Shown here: one piece after another, positions 1 to 10,541 of the stretch
Layout of the letters: each line of letters opens with the position of its first letter
Numbering within the stretch: position 1 is the first letter of the stretch
From: Phragmites australis
Lineage: Eukaryota > Streptophyta > Magnoliopsida > Poales > Poaceae
Length of the DNA stretch: 64,000 nt
NCBI RefSeq assembly: GCF_958298935.1
Contig: NC_084928.1
Location: 16,089,501 to 16,153,500 of the forward strand
Direction of reading: 5' to 3'
Translations under genes and position numbers: made by a program
Notes under the pieces: model-generated
What the model saw: the letters and a program-made list of their open reading frames with translations, nothing else
Told to the model about the DNA's origin: nothing
The model's database searches: none

Positions 1-480
1 GACTGCTCTTGTTTTTTACCCGAGACCTCTCGAATACCCGGACCGGCGAATTGTACAGACAAAAGCATGACCAAGAGGTCCAATGATTCGGTGGTGCTCA
101 GGGCAGGACTGACCAGGTCGAGCACCGATAGCCCGCCCCTGGGGTCTAGGCAGTCCCGACCACTCTTTGCTCAGGCGGTAGGATTACCCGAGAACCCTAG
201 AGGCTCTGTAGTGCTTGGGGTACTACCATGTAGCCGGGCACCATAACCTACCATAACAGACTTAAGTCAGCGGCTACTGCCTGCGCGCATACCAACTGGG
301 ATCCATTTTTATCAACGGAAAAAATGAGAGAGCGTGTTTTCTCGCACAAATCGAGCATCTCACCAAACAGATTAAACATATGGATTCCAGAGAGAAAACT
401 CAGAATAAGAGTGTATATTGACAATTTATACAGAAGTGATAACTTACATGGTTGGTGGCAGCCCCCACAAACATGTCATC
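1..480 (-). other. Tat element, sequence downstream of pol
   Basis: No open frame of note. This is the stretch 3' of the pol stop on the minus strand, where a Tat element usually carries an untranslated region, sometimes an accessory ORF, and then the polypurine tract and 3' LTR. I could not find a match between this stretch and the presumed 5' LTR at 4991-6244, so the 3' LTR probably lies beyond the left edge. Confidence 0.5.
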
Positions 481-1424
481 TTATGGATAAAATTTGCGTA
501 GATGTTCGATGTTCCACGCGTTTGGGAGCGGCTGCCTGTCCTCTGTGGCCAGCCGAAACGAGCCTTGTCGCGGGACACCGGTCACGATGAAGGGGCATTC
601 CCACATAGGGGACAGTTTATTCTTTCCTTCGCACGCTTGGGCGCGTCGAAGAACTAGATCCCCAACCTCGAGTGACCGGGCCCGGATGTGACGCTGATGA
701 TAGCGCCGCAGGCTCTGCTTGTATCTGGCTGCTCGGATGGCGGCTTGTCACCGACGCTCCTCCAGGTGATCGACGTCGTCGCGCCTTTGCTGTTCCTGTT
801 CGCCTTCTGAATAGGCATTCACCCGAGGGGAGCCGAGAGTGAATTCGGAGGGGAGGACTGCCTCGGCGCCTTATACGAGGAAGAACGGTGTCTCCCCGGT
901 GGCGCGGCTTGGTGTGGTCCGGTTGGCCCATAACACAGTAGGTAGCTCGTCGATCCACCCTTTCCCATGCTTTGCTAGCACGTCGTAGGTTCGGGTTTTG
1001 AGCCCCTTCAGTATCTCGGCATTTGCACGCTCGACTTGCCCATTGCTCCGAGGATGAGTGACAGAGGCGAAGCAGAGCTTGATGCCGAGGTCCTCGCAAT
1101 AGTCCCCGAATAGGGCACTTGTGAACTAGGTGCCATTGTCGGTGATGATCCTGTTCGGAACACCAAAGCGACTTGTGATACTGCGGATGAATTGGATCGC
1201 CGTGTTCTTGGTAACCTTGACGACTGGGACCGCCTTCGGGCACTTGGTGAACTTGTCGATGGCGACGTAGAGGTACTCATAGCCCCGATTGCTCGGGGGA
1301 ATGGACCCAGGATGTCCAGCCCCCAGACCGCGAAGGGCCATGACAGGGGAATGGTATGAAGAGCCTTAGCTAGCTGGTGAATCTGCTTTGCAAGGAACTG
1401 GCACGCCCTGCAGCGCCGAACCAA
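481..1424 (-). pseudogene. Integrase region of the Tat pol gene, broken
   Basis: Three overlapping minus frames together give an integrase: a zinc-finger end (RRCRACQF), the first catalytic aspartate in GLDILGPFP, the second in ITDNGT, and the glutamate region in HPRSNGQVERAN. The tail ends with a typical integrase C-terminus (PFIVTGVPR, then NIEHLRKFYP) and a stop at 481-483. The frame changes between the first and second aspartates. A stop sits right after ITDNGT where the family usually has glutamine, and another lies in the C-terminal third. The enzyme would insert retroelement cDNA into the genome; this copy cannot make it. Confidence 0.85.
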
Positions 1425-1634
1425 CTCGGAAGCGTCCTGGAGAGCTGTAGGCCAGTAGAAGCCTTGCCGAAAGGCCTTCGCGACCAGCGTGCGGAACGAT
1501 GCATGGCCACCGCACTTGCCCTCGTGGATCTCAGTGAGGAGCTCACCGCCTTCTGCCGGGGTGATGCATTTCAGGAGAACACTGTCCGTGCCGCGCCGGT
1601 AGAGATCCCCATCTACTATGGCATATCTTTTGGA

Positions 1635-2363
1635 CTACCGTGCAATCCTCTCCGCAGTGGCATCATCCCCGAGAAGGATGTTTTTTTTCAAGTACTCTCG
1701 AATCTCATCGATCCACGAGGTATCTTGAGAACCACCAGCAAGCGCAGCGCACTCACCGAGCGGCGGCACCTTGACGGGACCTCCCACTGAGGGTGCTGCC
1801 TGGGTTCCCTCAACTAGGCTCGAGGGTTCCCCTTTGTCATGGTCGGCAGGCAGGACAGGTGGCCGTGTGAGCCTTTCTTCAAAGGCTTCGGCTGGGATGA
1901 GCGCCCGGGCAGAGGCCAGGCGAGAGAGGTCATCGGCCAGAGCATTATCGTGGCGAGGTATGTGCCGCAGCTCCAGGCCGTCGAAGTGCCTCTCCAGCCT
2001 CCTGACTTCCACTACGTACACCGCCATCTGAGGATCTACGCACTGGTATTCCTTAGATACTTGGTTGACTACCAGTTGAGAGTCTCCCTTCACCAGCAGG
2101 TGCCTGATCTCGAGACCCACCGCTGCTCGGAGGCCAGCGATGAGGCCCTCATATTCCACCATATTGTTGGTTGCTCGGAAATGCAACTGCACGACGTACT
2201 GGAGTACTTCACCTGTTGGGGAGGTGAGCACCACTCCAGCCCCCACGCCTTTCAGCGTGAGGGAGCCATCAAAGTGCATGACCCAGTACCTGGGCCCGTC
2301 TTGCCTGGGGTATGCGGAAATCTCTTCATTGTCGATCTCGGGGACTGGCGTCCACTTTGCCAC
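1635..2363 (-). pseudogene. Second (archaeal-type) RNase H domain of Tat pol
   Basis: This 242-residue open stretch begins with linker sequence and carries a complete RNase H fold: the first aspartate in HFDGSLT (about residue 32), a glutamate in MVEYEGL, an aspartate in KGDSQLV and the last in HNALADDLSRLA. RNase H degrades the RNA strand during reverse transcription. A second domain like this, separate from the RT-linked RNase H just upstream (2379-2978), is known from Tat and related plant elements. The open stretch is intact, but the polyprotein around it is broken, so I call it a pseudogene. Confidence 0.85.
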
Positions 2364-2378
2364 AAAGTCAGATAGAGC

Positions 2379-3700
2379 CTAGCTCTTGATTGCCTGGCAG
2401 TTGACGAAATGCAGATCGAATTCTGCGAGCTCGACCTCCCACTTGACGATACGTCCAGTGCCTTCTCGGTTCCGGAGGATCGGCCCCAGTGGGTATGTGG
2501 TTACCACCGAGACCTTGTGCGCCTGAAAGTAGTGGCGCAGCTTCCTAGAAGCGACGAGTACGGCATAGAGCATCTTCTGGGCTTGAGGGTATCTTGTCTT
2601 GGCATCTCGGAGGACTTCACTGACGAAGTACACCGATCGCTGTATACGGCGGGCCCAGACTGAGGCCTCGCCCGAGGGATTATCAGAGCCCCTGAGCTCG
2701 GCACAGTGGTCGGGGCCGGCCAAGTTCTCGGGCTCGACTCCCTGGTCGGGAGGAGCCACGGTCTCGGGCTCGACTCCCTGGTCGTGAGTAGCCCCGAGAC
2801 CCATCGACTGCTCGGGGGCGGCCGGGAGCTCGGACCCAGCACCTTGCCCCGAGCACTCGTCACGCTCCACCACCAGTACCATGCTCACGACCTGAGGAGT
2901 GGACGAGATATAGAGCAATAAAGGCTTGCACTCGGAGGGGGCCACCAGTACGGGTGGTGAGGTGAGGTACTTCTTCAAGTCCTAGAAGGCCTGCTCAGCC
3001 TCCGGCGTCTAGTCAAAATGACCGGTCTTTTTCAGAAGTTTGAAGAGTGGGAGCCCTCGCTCCCTGAGCTTGGAGATGAAGCACCCCAGGGCCGCCATAT
3101 AGCCAGCGAGACGCTGGACCTCCTTGAGACGAGCCGGGGGACGCATCTGCTCGATGGCCCGGATCTTCTCCGGATTGGCCTCGATTCCTCGGCTAGAAAC
3201 CAAGAAACCGAGGAGCTTGCCCGCGGGTACCCCAAAGACGCACTCTCGGGGTTGAGCTTCAGGTGGGTAGTGCGAAGACTATTGAAAGTTTTAGCTAAGT
3301 CTTCCAGCAAGGTGGCGCGGTCTTGGGACTTAACCACGAGGTCATCGACGTAAGCTTCGACGTTGCGACCAACCTGCATATCAAGGGTAATGCGCACGGC
3401 TTGCTAGAATGAAGATCTAGTGTTGCGCAAACCAAAAGGCAATGACACATAGCAATAAGTCCCCACCGGGGTAGTAAAAGATGTTTTTTCCTCGTCCTGT
3501 TTGGCCATGCAGATTTGGTGATAACCCGAATTTGCATCTAAAAAACACAAAAGGTCGCATCCCGTAGTGGAATCTACAATTTGATCTATGCGGGGTAAAG
3601 AAAAAGGATCTTTTGGATAAACCTTGTTTAGGTCAGTGTAGTCGACACACATCTGCAACTTACCGTTGGCCTTCAGGACGACAACTGGGTTTGCTAGCCA
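2379..3700 (-). pseudogene. Reverse transcriptase and RT-linked RNase H of Tat pol, broken
   Basis: Three minus frames cover the RT. The first (3404-3658) has MCVDYTDLNKVYPKDPFSLP and LDANSGYHQI. The second (3032-3397) has the catalytic YVDDLVVKS. The third (3009-3203) has the thumb motif GIEANPEKI and RLAGYMAALGCF. A frameshift near 3230, between LNPE and the GIEANPEKI segment, breaks the protein. The RT-linked RNase H follows at 2379-2978, recognised by [15 protein letters not shown] and [10 protein letters not shown]. An acidic, repeat-rich insert (GVEPE repeats) lies inside it. Confidence 0.87.
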
Positions 3701-3934
3701 CTCTGGGTGGAGGACCTCTCAGATGAAGCCAACGTTGAGGAGCTTGCTGACTTGCTCCCGGATGAACTCTTGGCGCTTGGGCGCCTGCCGCCAGACCTTC
3801 TGTCTCACCGGCCGTGCATCTGGTCGCACAACAAGGTGGTGCTTGATCACATCCCTAGGGATCCTGGGCATATCGGACGGCTGCCATGCAAACAAGTCGA
3901 CGTTGGCCCGAACGAAGGCGATGAGCGCGCTTTC

Positions 3935-4335
3935 CTATTTGTCGCCCAGGTCACCGCCAATCCGGATGACCTGGGACGAGTCTTCGCCCACCACGACCTC
4001 CTTTGTAGGGATGGAGGCGTCGACGACGAGTTGGGGTTTGGATGAAGAGGGTCCCGGGCCCCCTGGGTATCCTTTGACCTCGGCCCGAGCAAAGACCAAG
4101 ACCGAGTAGAGCTGCTCGGCGCAGGAGACGGCGCTACCGGTCTCGACGGGCACGAAGATAGGGCCAGCAGGGCCTGACATCTTAACTATGAGGTAGACAT
4201 AGGGTGTCCCTACCATGAACCGGGTGAGCGCCGGGCGCCCGAGGATGACGTTGTAGGACAGGAGGACCTTCGCGACGTCGAAGACGACGTTCTCCGTCCG
4301 GAAGTTGTCCCAGCTCCCAAATGTGACAGGCAGCT
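3935..4335 (-). pseudogene. C-terminal protease-like part of Tat gag-pol
   Basis: The minus frame reads LPVTFGSWDNFRTENVVFDVA, then YNVILGRPALTRFM. This is the stretch between the aspartic protease fold and RT in Tat polyproteins. The catalytic aspartate side of the protease is absent upstream. Going to higher coordinates the frame stops being meaningful at about 4333-4336, where the sequence becomes a plus-strand gag segment. The join is therefore an inversion breakpoint, not a simple frameshift. Confidence 0.8.
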
Positions 4336-4990
4336 TTTCGCGTTGGCCGACAAGTGCGCCAAGACGACGGAGGCTCGGGCATGGCATGTCCCGCGTCCTG
4401 AGCAACATGCTGCCGACAAGGCGGGTCCTTCCCGCTATGACAGGCGGAAAAAGAAAAAGAGAAGGAGACGCGACGCTGCCCCTGTCGTGCCGGCAGAGGG
4501 CCCTGCCCGTAGGTCGGCACGCCGGGCGGCTGTCGACTGGAAGCCCGCTCCCACGAGAGCTCCAGCTCCCGCGAGGGCTCTCGCTCCCGCGAGGCCCGAA
4601 CCGGGAAAGTGGTGTGAGATCCACCAAACTGACTAGCACGACCTCACTGAGTGCCGATCGGTTAAAGGACTCATCGAGCGGCGCTAGAAGGAGCGCGAGG
4701 AGCACCGCACGGGTGGCGACGACAAAGCCGCCCCCGAAAACCAAGAGCTTGGTTTCTAAGAGCCCAAGCACACCGTCACCTTCATCGACGGAGGCGCATA
4801 TATGCCCTCCTCTCGTCACTGCGTCAAGACAATGCGGCGTGAGGTGTGCTCGGCTACCCCGGGCACTGTGGCCGCAAGGTCTCTGAAGTGGTCGGACACC
4901 CCGATCACCTTCAGTCTGGCGGACCACCCCGCGAGTTCTACAGGCGTGGGGCGACTACCTCTAGTAGTGTCCCCCACTGCCGGAGGATGA
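4336..4990 (+). pseudogene. Inverted gag C-terminus and protease N-terminus of the Tat element
   Basis: The plus strand reads ALADKCAKTTEARAWHVPR, a basic KKKKRRRR stretch, then the zinc-knuckle-like WCEIHQTD and HDLTECRSVKGLIERR, then TVTFIDGGAY, MRREVCSATPG and RLPLVVSPT. This is the order expected for the end of Tat gag entering the protease, but on the strand opposite to the rest of the polyprotein. Stops replace codons after HQTD, after IERR and after NQELGF. The normal protease segment that should link RLPLVVSPT to LPVTFG is missing, and so is most of gag, so deletions accompany the inversion. Confidence 0.8.
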
Positions 4991-6244
4991 ACTCCTAAAA
5001 CGGGGATCCGGAGGGACCCCTTTGAGGTTCGGCCGAGGGGATGATTCTGAATCTACCTCGTACGTGAATTAAATGAGAGTAAATGAGATGCAGGCGGGAT
5101 GGATGATCGCATGCTAGAGGAAATAAATGCTCAGGGGATTTTAGACAGGTTCCGACCGCACGGAGCGTAATACCCTATACCTGTGTGTATGCTATAAATG
5201 CTCTGGGAATGCCTTTATCTGGATCTCTTGTGTTACAAGGATTTTTATCTAAGTCTAGAGCTTCGGTCTACGTGAGCCTCTACTCGGCTTCGTTAGCTTG
5301 TTTGCTTGTCTGTTGAACTTCTTGAACTCGTCTCGATCCGGGTCTTATAAGATTTCTTCGACTCTGTTTCTCTCCGGGGTGCCCACCCCTTCTTATATCC
5401 CGTCGGGGCAGCCTGGCGTGCCCAGAAAGGATGGCGCGACTCCTAAGGCGCCATAAATAGAAAGCAACCATCATGGGCTGTAGCTTGACGTTACCGGGGG
5501 GGGGGGGGTTGAAAATGCGTCCCCGTCCGATCTTGTCATCATCATATCGCTTTTTAGCGAGTGCAGCAGGGGGGCCCACCGGGCAGTCTCCGAGCAACCC
5601 CGCGTGCCCGCCCGGTCAGAGCAAACCTGACACAGCAGGGCGGCAGGCGATATGCCTTGAGCCTAGCGACGATATCCCAAGGCGCGCCGGATGACGCGCG
5701 ATGGGATCTGCCGCATTAAATGTCCCCACGCCTCTCTGCCAGGCAGTGGCAGGGACAGACAACATGCGTTGGGGGAGTGGTTAAAAGTGACAGGCCATGC
5801 TCCCTATTAAATGCAGCATCGAGGCTCTCACCAATTGACACCTCACCGCTGAGCCTTGTGGGGTCCACCGGCAAGAGGCTTCTCAGGTCCCCGGGGAACT
5901 CTGGGTGCTCGGGGACTACTGTTCGTAGTCCCGAGCGCCCTCTCCCGGATATGTCTTTTCTTAATCCTCGGGGAACTCGGCTACTCGGGGATCACTGTTC
6001 ATGGCTTCGAGCGCCCTCTCCCAGAACTGTGTCTGCTCGGGTACTCGGGGACCACTGTTCGTGACCCCGAGCGTCCTCTCCTGGAACTTGCACTTCTCGG
6101 ATCCTCGGAGAACTCGGGTACTCAGGGCCACTGTTCATGGCCCCGAACGCCCTCTCCCGGAACTACCTTCTCGGGTCCACAAGGAACTCGAGTACTCGAA
6201 GATCACTCTGTTCATGACCCCAAGATATCTATATTACTTCTACA
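4991..6244 (-). repeat. Probable 5' LTR of the Tat element
   Basis: This non-coding block lies upstream of the element on its own strand. It has a TATA-like box on the minus strand (GATATAAGAAGG, about 5388-5400), a 13-G run at 5496-5508, and a cluster of direct subrepeats near its outer end. Boundaries are inferred from the end of coding similarity and from TACA near 6244. No second LTR copy is in the window to confirm them. Confidence 0.5.
5885..6225 (-). repeat. Direct subrepeats in the LTR U3 region
   Basis: About five imperfect copies of a 60-76-bp unit. Each contains a CTCGGGGAACT-like block, then a TACTCGGGGA-CACTGTTC block, then CGAGCGCCCTCTCC. Copies begin near 5890, 5966, 6035, 6103 and 6178, and the last is the most degenerate. 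Repeats like these in U3 can hold enhancer motifs; here only the repetition itself is seen. Confidence 0.75.
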
Positions 6245-6820
6245 CAATCCACACACATGCAAGTATGCATTATGCAACTATATACCCTTCGAAAGTTGAA
6301 ACAACTAGACAAGGACGGATCAGGGGGCTGGGGGCTCCAGCTCCCTTACTGTTTAAAAGTCAATAGAAGCTCTCTATGAGTCTTTAATAATTTTTTTTAT
6401 TATGAATGAAAGAGAAAAAAAAGGGAGGAAGAAAAAGGAGAGGTTGATGAGCCCATACCTGCTGCATCCATCACTGCAACCAGAGGTATTCCTGCAGTCC
6501 CTTTCACCCGCCCGCGGCACATTGACACGTTGGCTCTTGCCGATTCTAAAGCAGCTGCCTCGCAGCACCATAGAACTGTTACAGCAGCGCCTCCACCGCA
6601 CACGCTCTATCAAGTCCAGGCAGTATCCACCGCGTCCCGACGAACTCGGTGCCCGAAAATATCCCTCCCGCCGGCGACCCGCCTTCGGCATGCCTGCTAA
6701 TATCTCTCTCACATCCCCTACAAGATATTTCTCCTGCAGCGAGCCGGACGCGTGCGTATATCATCTCTGCCTCCTTCATGCACACTGGCATTGTGCCGTT
6801 TCTTCTCGTCAATAACAGCT
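6245..6820 (+). promoter_or_regulatory. Upstream region and 5' UTR of the phosphohexomutase-like gene
   Basis: This 576-bp stretch lies between the retroelement and the start codon at 6821. It begins with a low-GC tail, has a short G-rich/C-rich palindrome (about 6320-6345), an A/T-rich purine tract (6380-6445), and then a GC-richer, pyrimidine-rich leader. No clear TATA box can be assigned. An open frame continues upstream of 6821 in the same reading frame (from 6752), but the MATVTTSP start looks like a normal plastid transit peptide, so I use 6821. Confidence 0.4.
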
Positions 6821-9800
6821 ATGGCCACTGTCACCACTTCTCCGGCCACTCTCCAGCCATGTAAGCACGCGAGCCGCGGCTTGATGCGGTTTCCTTCTTT
6901 TCCAAGGAGAAGGAGTTACGGTCTGGTGACAACGAAAGCCACGGCGTACTCCCGTGGCCAGCCTGCGGTGAAGGGCAGCCGGGTTGAGGCGCCCGTCGGT
7001 GTCTCGGCGGCAGGTGAGGAGGGCGACAGGATCCGGAGGCTGCAGAACGGGCCCGACGTGCGGGGCGTTGCGCTGGAAGGCGAGAAGGGTCGGGCCGTGG
7101 ACCTCACGCCGCTGGCAGTGGAGGTGATCGCCGAGAGCTTCGGGGAGTGGCTAGGGGAGGAGCTCCGGCGGGAGGGCGAGGAGCTGCGTGTGTCCGTCGG
7201 CCGGGACCCGCGGCTGTCGGGGGCGCGGCTCAGCGCGGCGCTCTTCGCGGGGCTCGCGAGGGCGGGGTGCTCCGTGTTCGACATGGGGCTCGCCACCACG
7301 CCGGCCTGCTTCATGAGCACCATATTACCTCGGTTCAGCTACGACGCGTCTATCATGGTACGTAAGATTATTTTACTCGGCGATCGAGATGAATGACCTC
7401 TTGCTCTTTCGCTTCACGCAGGCATTGAGGTTTTTGTGAAGCCATATTGTTACGAATAAAATTAGAGCTCACAAATAAATGTTGATTCTCTTAATGAAAA
7501 ATGTGTCATACACGTTCTCAAAAAACGAAGAAATGTTGATTATACTTGCATTCTCACATCCATCAAAGTTAATTTCCTTACAAACTATATAGATCTAAAG
7601 AACTAAAGAAGAAGCCCAGGAGCATACCCTATTTAGACTTTACTATGGCGCCATAGCTCCGTAAAGATCAAGACCTATTCATTTAAATTCTACAATCAAG
7701 TGATCAGGGATTAAAGTGGTAATACCAGCGAGGCCTCACTAGTTCAGATTGGTGTAAGGCCGCTGGCAACCAGAGAAACATACGTGCCTAGCTAGTGCAT
7801 TGGTGCTTGCAACTTCTGGCAGGAAGAACCAATTGATCCACAACGGCAAAGACACCATGTCTATCAAACGGTGGCGTGTTCCAAAGTCCTGAAGATGACG
7901 AGGCTTCTTTACACCCTTTTCCCCCTCTGTTGATGTGTTATTACAGTCCAATTGCAAGATTCAAGGCTAGAATATTTAGGAACGGAGGGTCGCTTTACTG
8001 GAAAAGAAGAAATCCTCAGTGTTAACTGTCATTTACTATTGCAGATGACTGCGTCACATCTCCCCTACACCCGCAACGGCCTCAAGTTCTTCACCAAGCG
8101 CGGCGGGCTGACCTCCAGCGATGTGGAGAAAATCTGCGACCGCGCAGCGCAGAAGTATGTGGCGAGGAAGATGGGCCTCGGCGGCAGAGGGGGCACGCGG
8201 TCGGTGGTGATGCGCGTCGACCTCATGAGCGCCTACGCACAGCACCTCCGCGACATCATCAAGCAACGTGTCGCGCACCCTACGCACTACGACACCCCGC
8301 TCAAGGGTTTCAAAGTTGTCGTCAACGCCGGCAACGGATGCGGCGGCTTTTTCACGTGGGACGTCCTGGAGAAGCTGGGCGCCGACACGATGGGCAGCCT
8401 CCACCTGGAGCCCGACGGCACGTTCCCGAACCACATGCCCAACCCGGAGGACGCGACCGCCATGTCACTCACCCGCAGCGCCGTCCTGGCCCAGGGCGCT
8501 GACCTGGGCGTCGTCTTCGATACCGACGTGGACCGCAGCGGCGTGGTGGACGACACAGGCGCGGCCATCAACGGCGACCGGCTCATCGCGCTCATGTCGG
8601 CCATCGTGCTGGACGAGCACCCGGGCACAACGATCGTCACCGACGCGCGCGCCAGCGACGGGCTCACGCGGTTCATTGCCTCCAGGGGCGGCCACCACTG
8701 CCTCTACCGCGTCGGTTACCGCAACGTCATCGACAAGGGCGTGCAGCTCAACGCCGACGGCGTCGAGACCCACCTAATGATGGAGACCACCGGCCATGGC
8801 GCGCTCAAGGAGAACTACTTTCTCGACGATGGTGCGCAAACTCACTTACACCTTGGGCTCTCCTATGAGGCTATGACAGACAGAAAGAAAGACGATTTGA
8901 TCTTATTTCCATTGTTTTCGCTTCTTCTTATTGCTAATGAAGGCGCATACATGGTGGTGAAGATCATCATCGAGATGGTCCGGATGAAACTGGCAGGATT
9001 AGAGGGAGGGGTAGGGAGCCTCATTATGGATCTCGAGGAGCCCGCTGAGTCCGAGCTGTTGAGGATGAACATCTTGGGTGAACCCAAGCATGCAAAACAA
9101 AGGGGTACACAAGCAGTTGAGACTTTCAAGAAATACATCCAGGTAAAAAGACACTTTTGTTAAATTAATTTTATCAGCTCGCCAGCAGTTGAATTTGAGA
9201 TAGTTCTGGTTCATGTAAAGATGACTATGGTAGTGCTATTTCTGGTCTTGATCGGGAAGCATGAAAATAATAGTATATCATGAATAAATCATCATTCCAG
9301 GGATATCATTTGTTTTCATTCCTCCGTGTTTGAGAAGAAAAATATCGTTGTTTTCATATAACAGGAATTGCATTGTGGTTGTTTGACAATCAACTAATTG
9401 AGAGGCCACTATTTTGGTTGGCATAACTGACAACGACATCCATTCATGGAATACATAGGTGCGCAAGAATAGGAAGGGAACTAGCCAGGAGTGCAAAGTA
9501 TGGATTGTCATGTAAGCCAGTAACTGAAGAAACCGAAGAGGATTACTAGTTTAGATCCAAACGTGTCCTTCAAACAAAAGAAGAGTTGATGAAACTTGCT
9601 TGTTAGTGCGTATATTTGCATTAAGCAAATTTCATCTGATATCACGCTATTATTTGTAGTTTCTGATATGCGTAGTATATATGTTGCACACTGTTTTACG
9701 GATTTCACTACTCTATGGAGTATACAGTTCTATACAATCCTCAGTACAATCTTCTGATCGCTTATCCCGGTGCCTTGTTTTCCCCAACTTGAATTAGGAG

Positions 9801-10405
9801 GGGAAACTTTCCGGTTGGGTGCTCGATGATTGTGGGGATTGCTCAGTTGGCGAGGGATGCCTGGTGGACACAAATGATCATCCTATCGATGTTGATGCAT
9901 ACATGTACAGGTATGCCCGGTACTTGCACATCCTGTCCTCAGACCTTGCTTTTCTAAACTGTATGTTTTTCTTTTTGCTTAAGTTTCCTTTTGCAGTGCT
10001 ATTTGAGATAGTAAACCTGTTTTCTGTTACCGAACAACCTCATTTGTATACCACCAGTTTCACAACTCAATTAAATCTCCTTTCAGAAATCTTATTACAA
10101 GTCCAAATTGCAATTTTCACATTCTAATTGCCACTGCTTTTTGAAAGCCTACCCGTCCATGCGAAATGACCGTTGATGCTTACTTACTATTTTGTGAAAG
10201 CAGAGCAAAACTTTATGACGAGAATAACAGACCACTGGGCTTGGTTCACATTCGTCAAAGTGTTCATAATCCCAATATAGCGTTGAACATGCAATCCTAT
10301 GTTCCTAGTGGTTGCAAATCCATGGCAAGGGATATTCTTGACAGGTACTTAATTCTCACCAGATCCTAAGGTAGTAAGGTTCACTTGGTTTTTACATACC
10401 ATGCA

Positions 10406-10463
<58 letters not shown>

Positions 10464-10541
10464 AATAATTCCAGGTTTTTGGTGGCTAGTGGAGTAAATG
10501 AGTTTGTTGACATCAGTGAAGTAGAGAAATTTGTAAACTAG
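6821..10541 (+). CDS. Plastid-type phosphoglucomutase/phosphomannomutase-family protein, six exons
   Basis: Exons: 6821-7357, 8045-8831, 8943-9142, 9798-9910, 10204-10344, 10475-10541. All introns are GT-AG and the joined frame gives 614 residues. The alpha-D-phosphohexomutase parts appear in order: phosphoserine loop MTASHLP (Ser about 183, first codons of exon 2), metal loop DTDVDR (338-343), sugar loop ETTGHGALKENYF (from 426), and a C-terminal phosphate-site region IRQSVHNPNIAL (562-573). The family moves a phosphate between sugar carbons using a phosphoserine and Mg2+. Length and loops best resemble the little-studied plant group that includes Arabidopsis At1g70820, annotated as a putative phosphoglucomutase. 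The N-terminus is rich in Ser, Thr and Arg without acidic residues, which fits a plastid transit peptide. Substrate is not predictable; the classical SGT phosphate motif is absent. I see no stop or frameshift. Confidence 0.9.
10409..10460 (+). repeat. (AT)26 microsatellite in intron 5
   Basis: An uninterrupted run of 26 AT dinucleotides in the last intron of the phosphohexomutase-like gene. It ends 14 bases before the exon 6 acceptor AG (10473-10474), so it occupies the place where the branch point and polypyrimidine tract normally lie. Only TTTAATAATTCC separates it from the AG. Confidence 0.97.

Larger units (their letters stand above)
1..6244 (-). mobile_element. Ty3/gypsy LTR retrotransposon, Tat lineage, partial and rearranged
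   Basis: Read on the minus strand, the order is a probable 5' LTR (about 4991-6244), then protease tail, reverse transcriptase, RNase H, a second RNase H and integrase down to a stop at 481-483, then non-coding sequence running off the left edge. The second RNase H between the RT-linked one and integrase is the known hallmark of the Tat lineage. All pol domains have frameshifts or stops, so the copy is dead. The gag/protease junction segment (about 4336-4990) lies on the opposite strand. The right end is placed at a TACA near 6244 because an LTR should start with TG on the minus strand. No TSD can be checked because the left end is outside the window. Confidence 0.85.

Noticed and set aside
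7147..8777. Several long open frames overlapping the phosphohexomutase-like exons on both strands
   Set aside because: They are shadows of GC-rich coding exons; the spliced plus-strand gene explains the region with conserved motifs and GT-AG introns.
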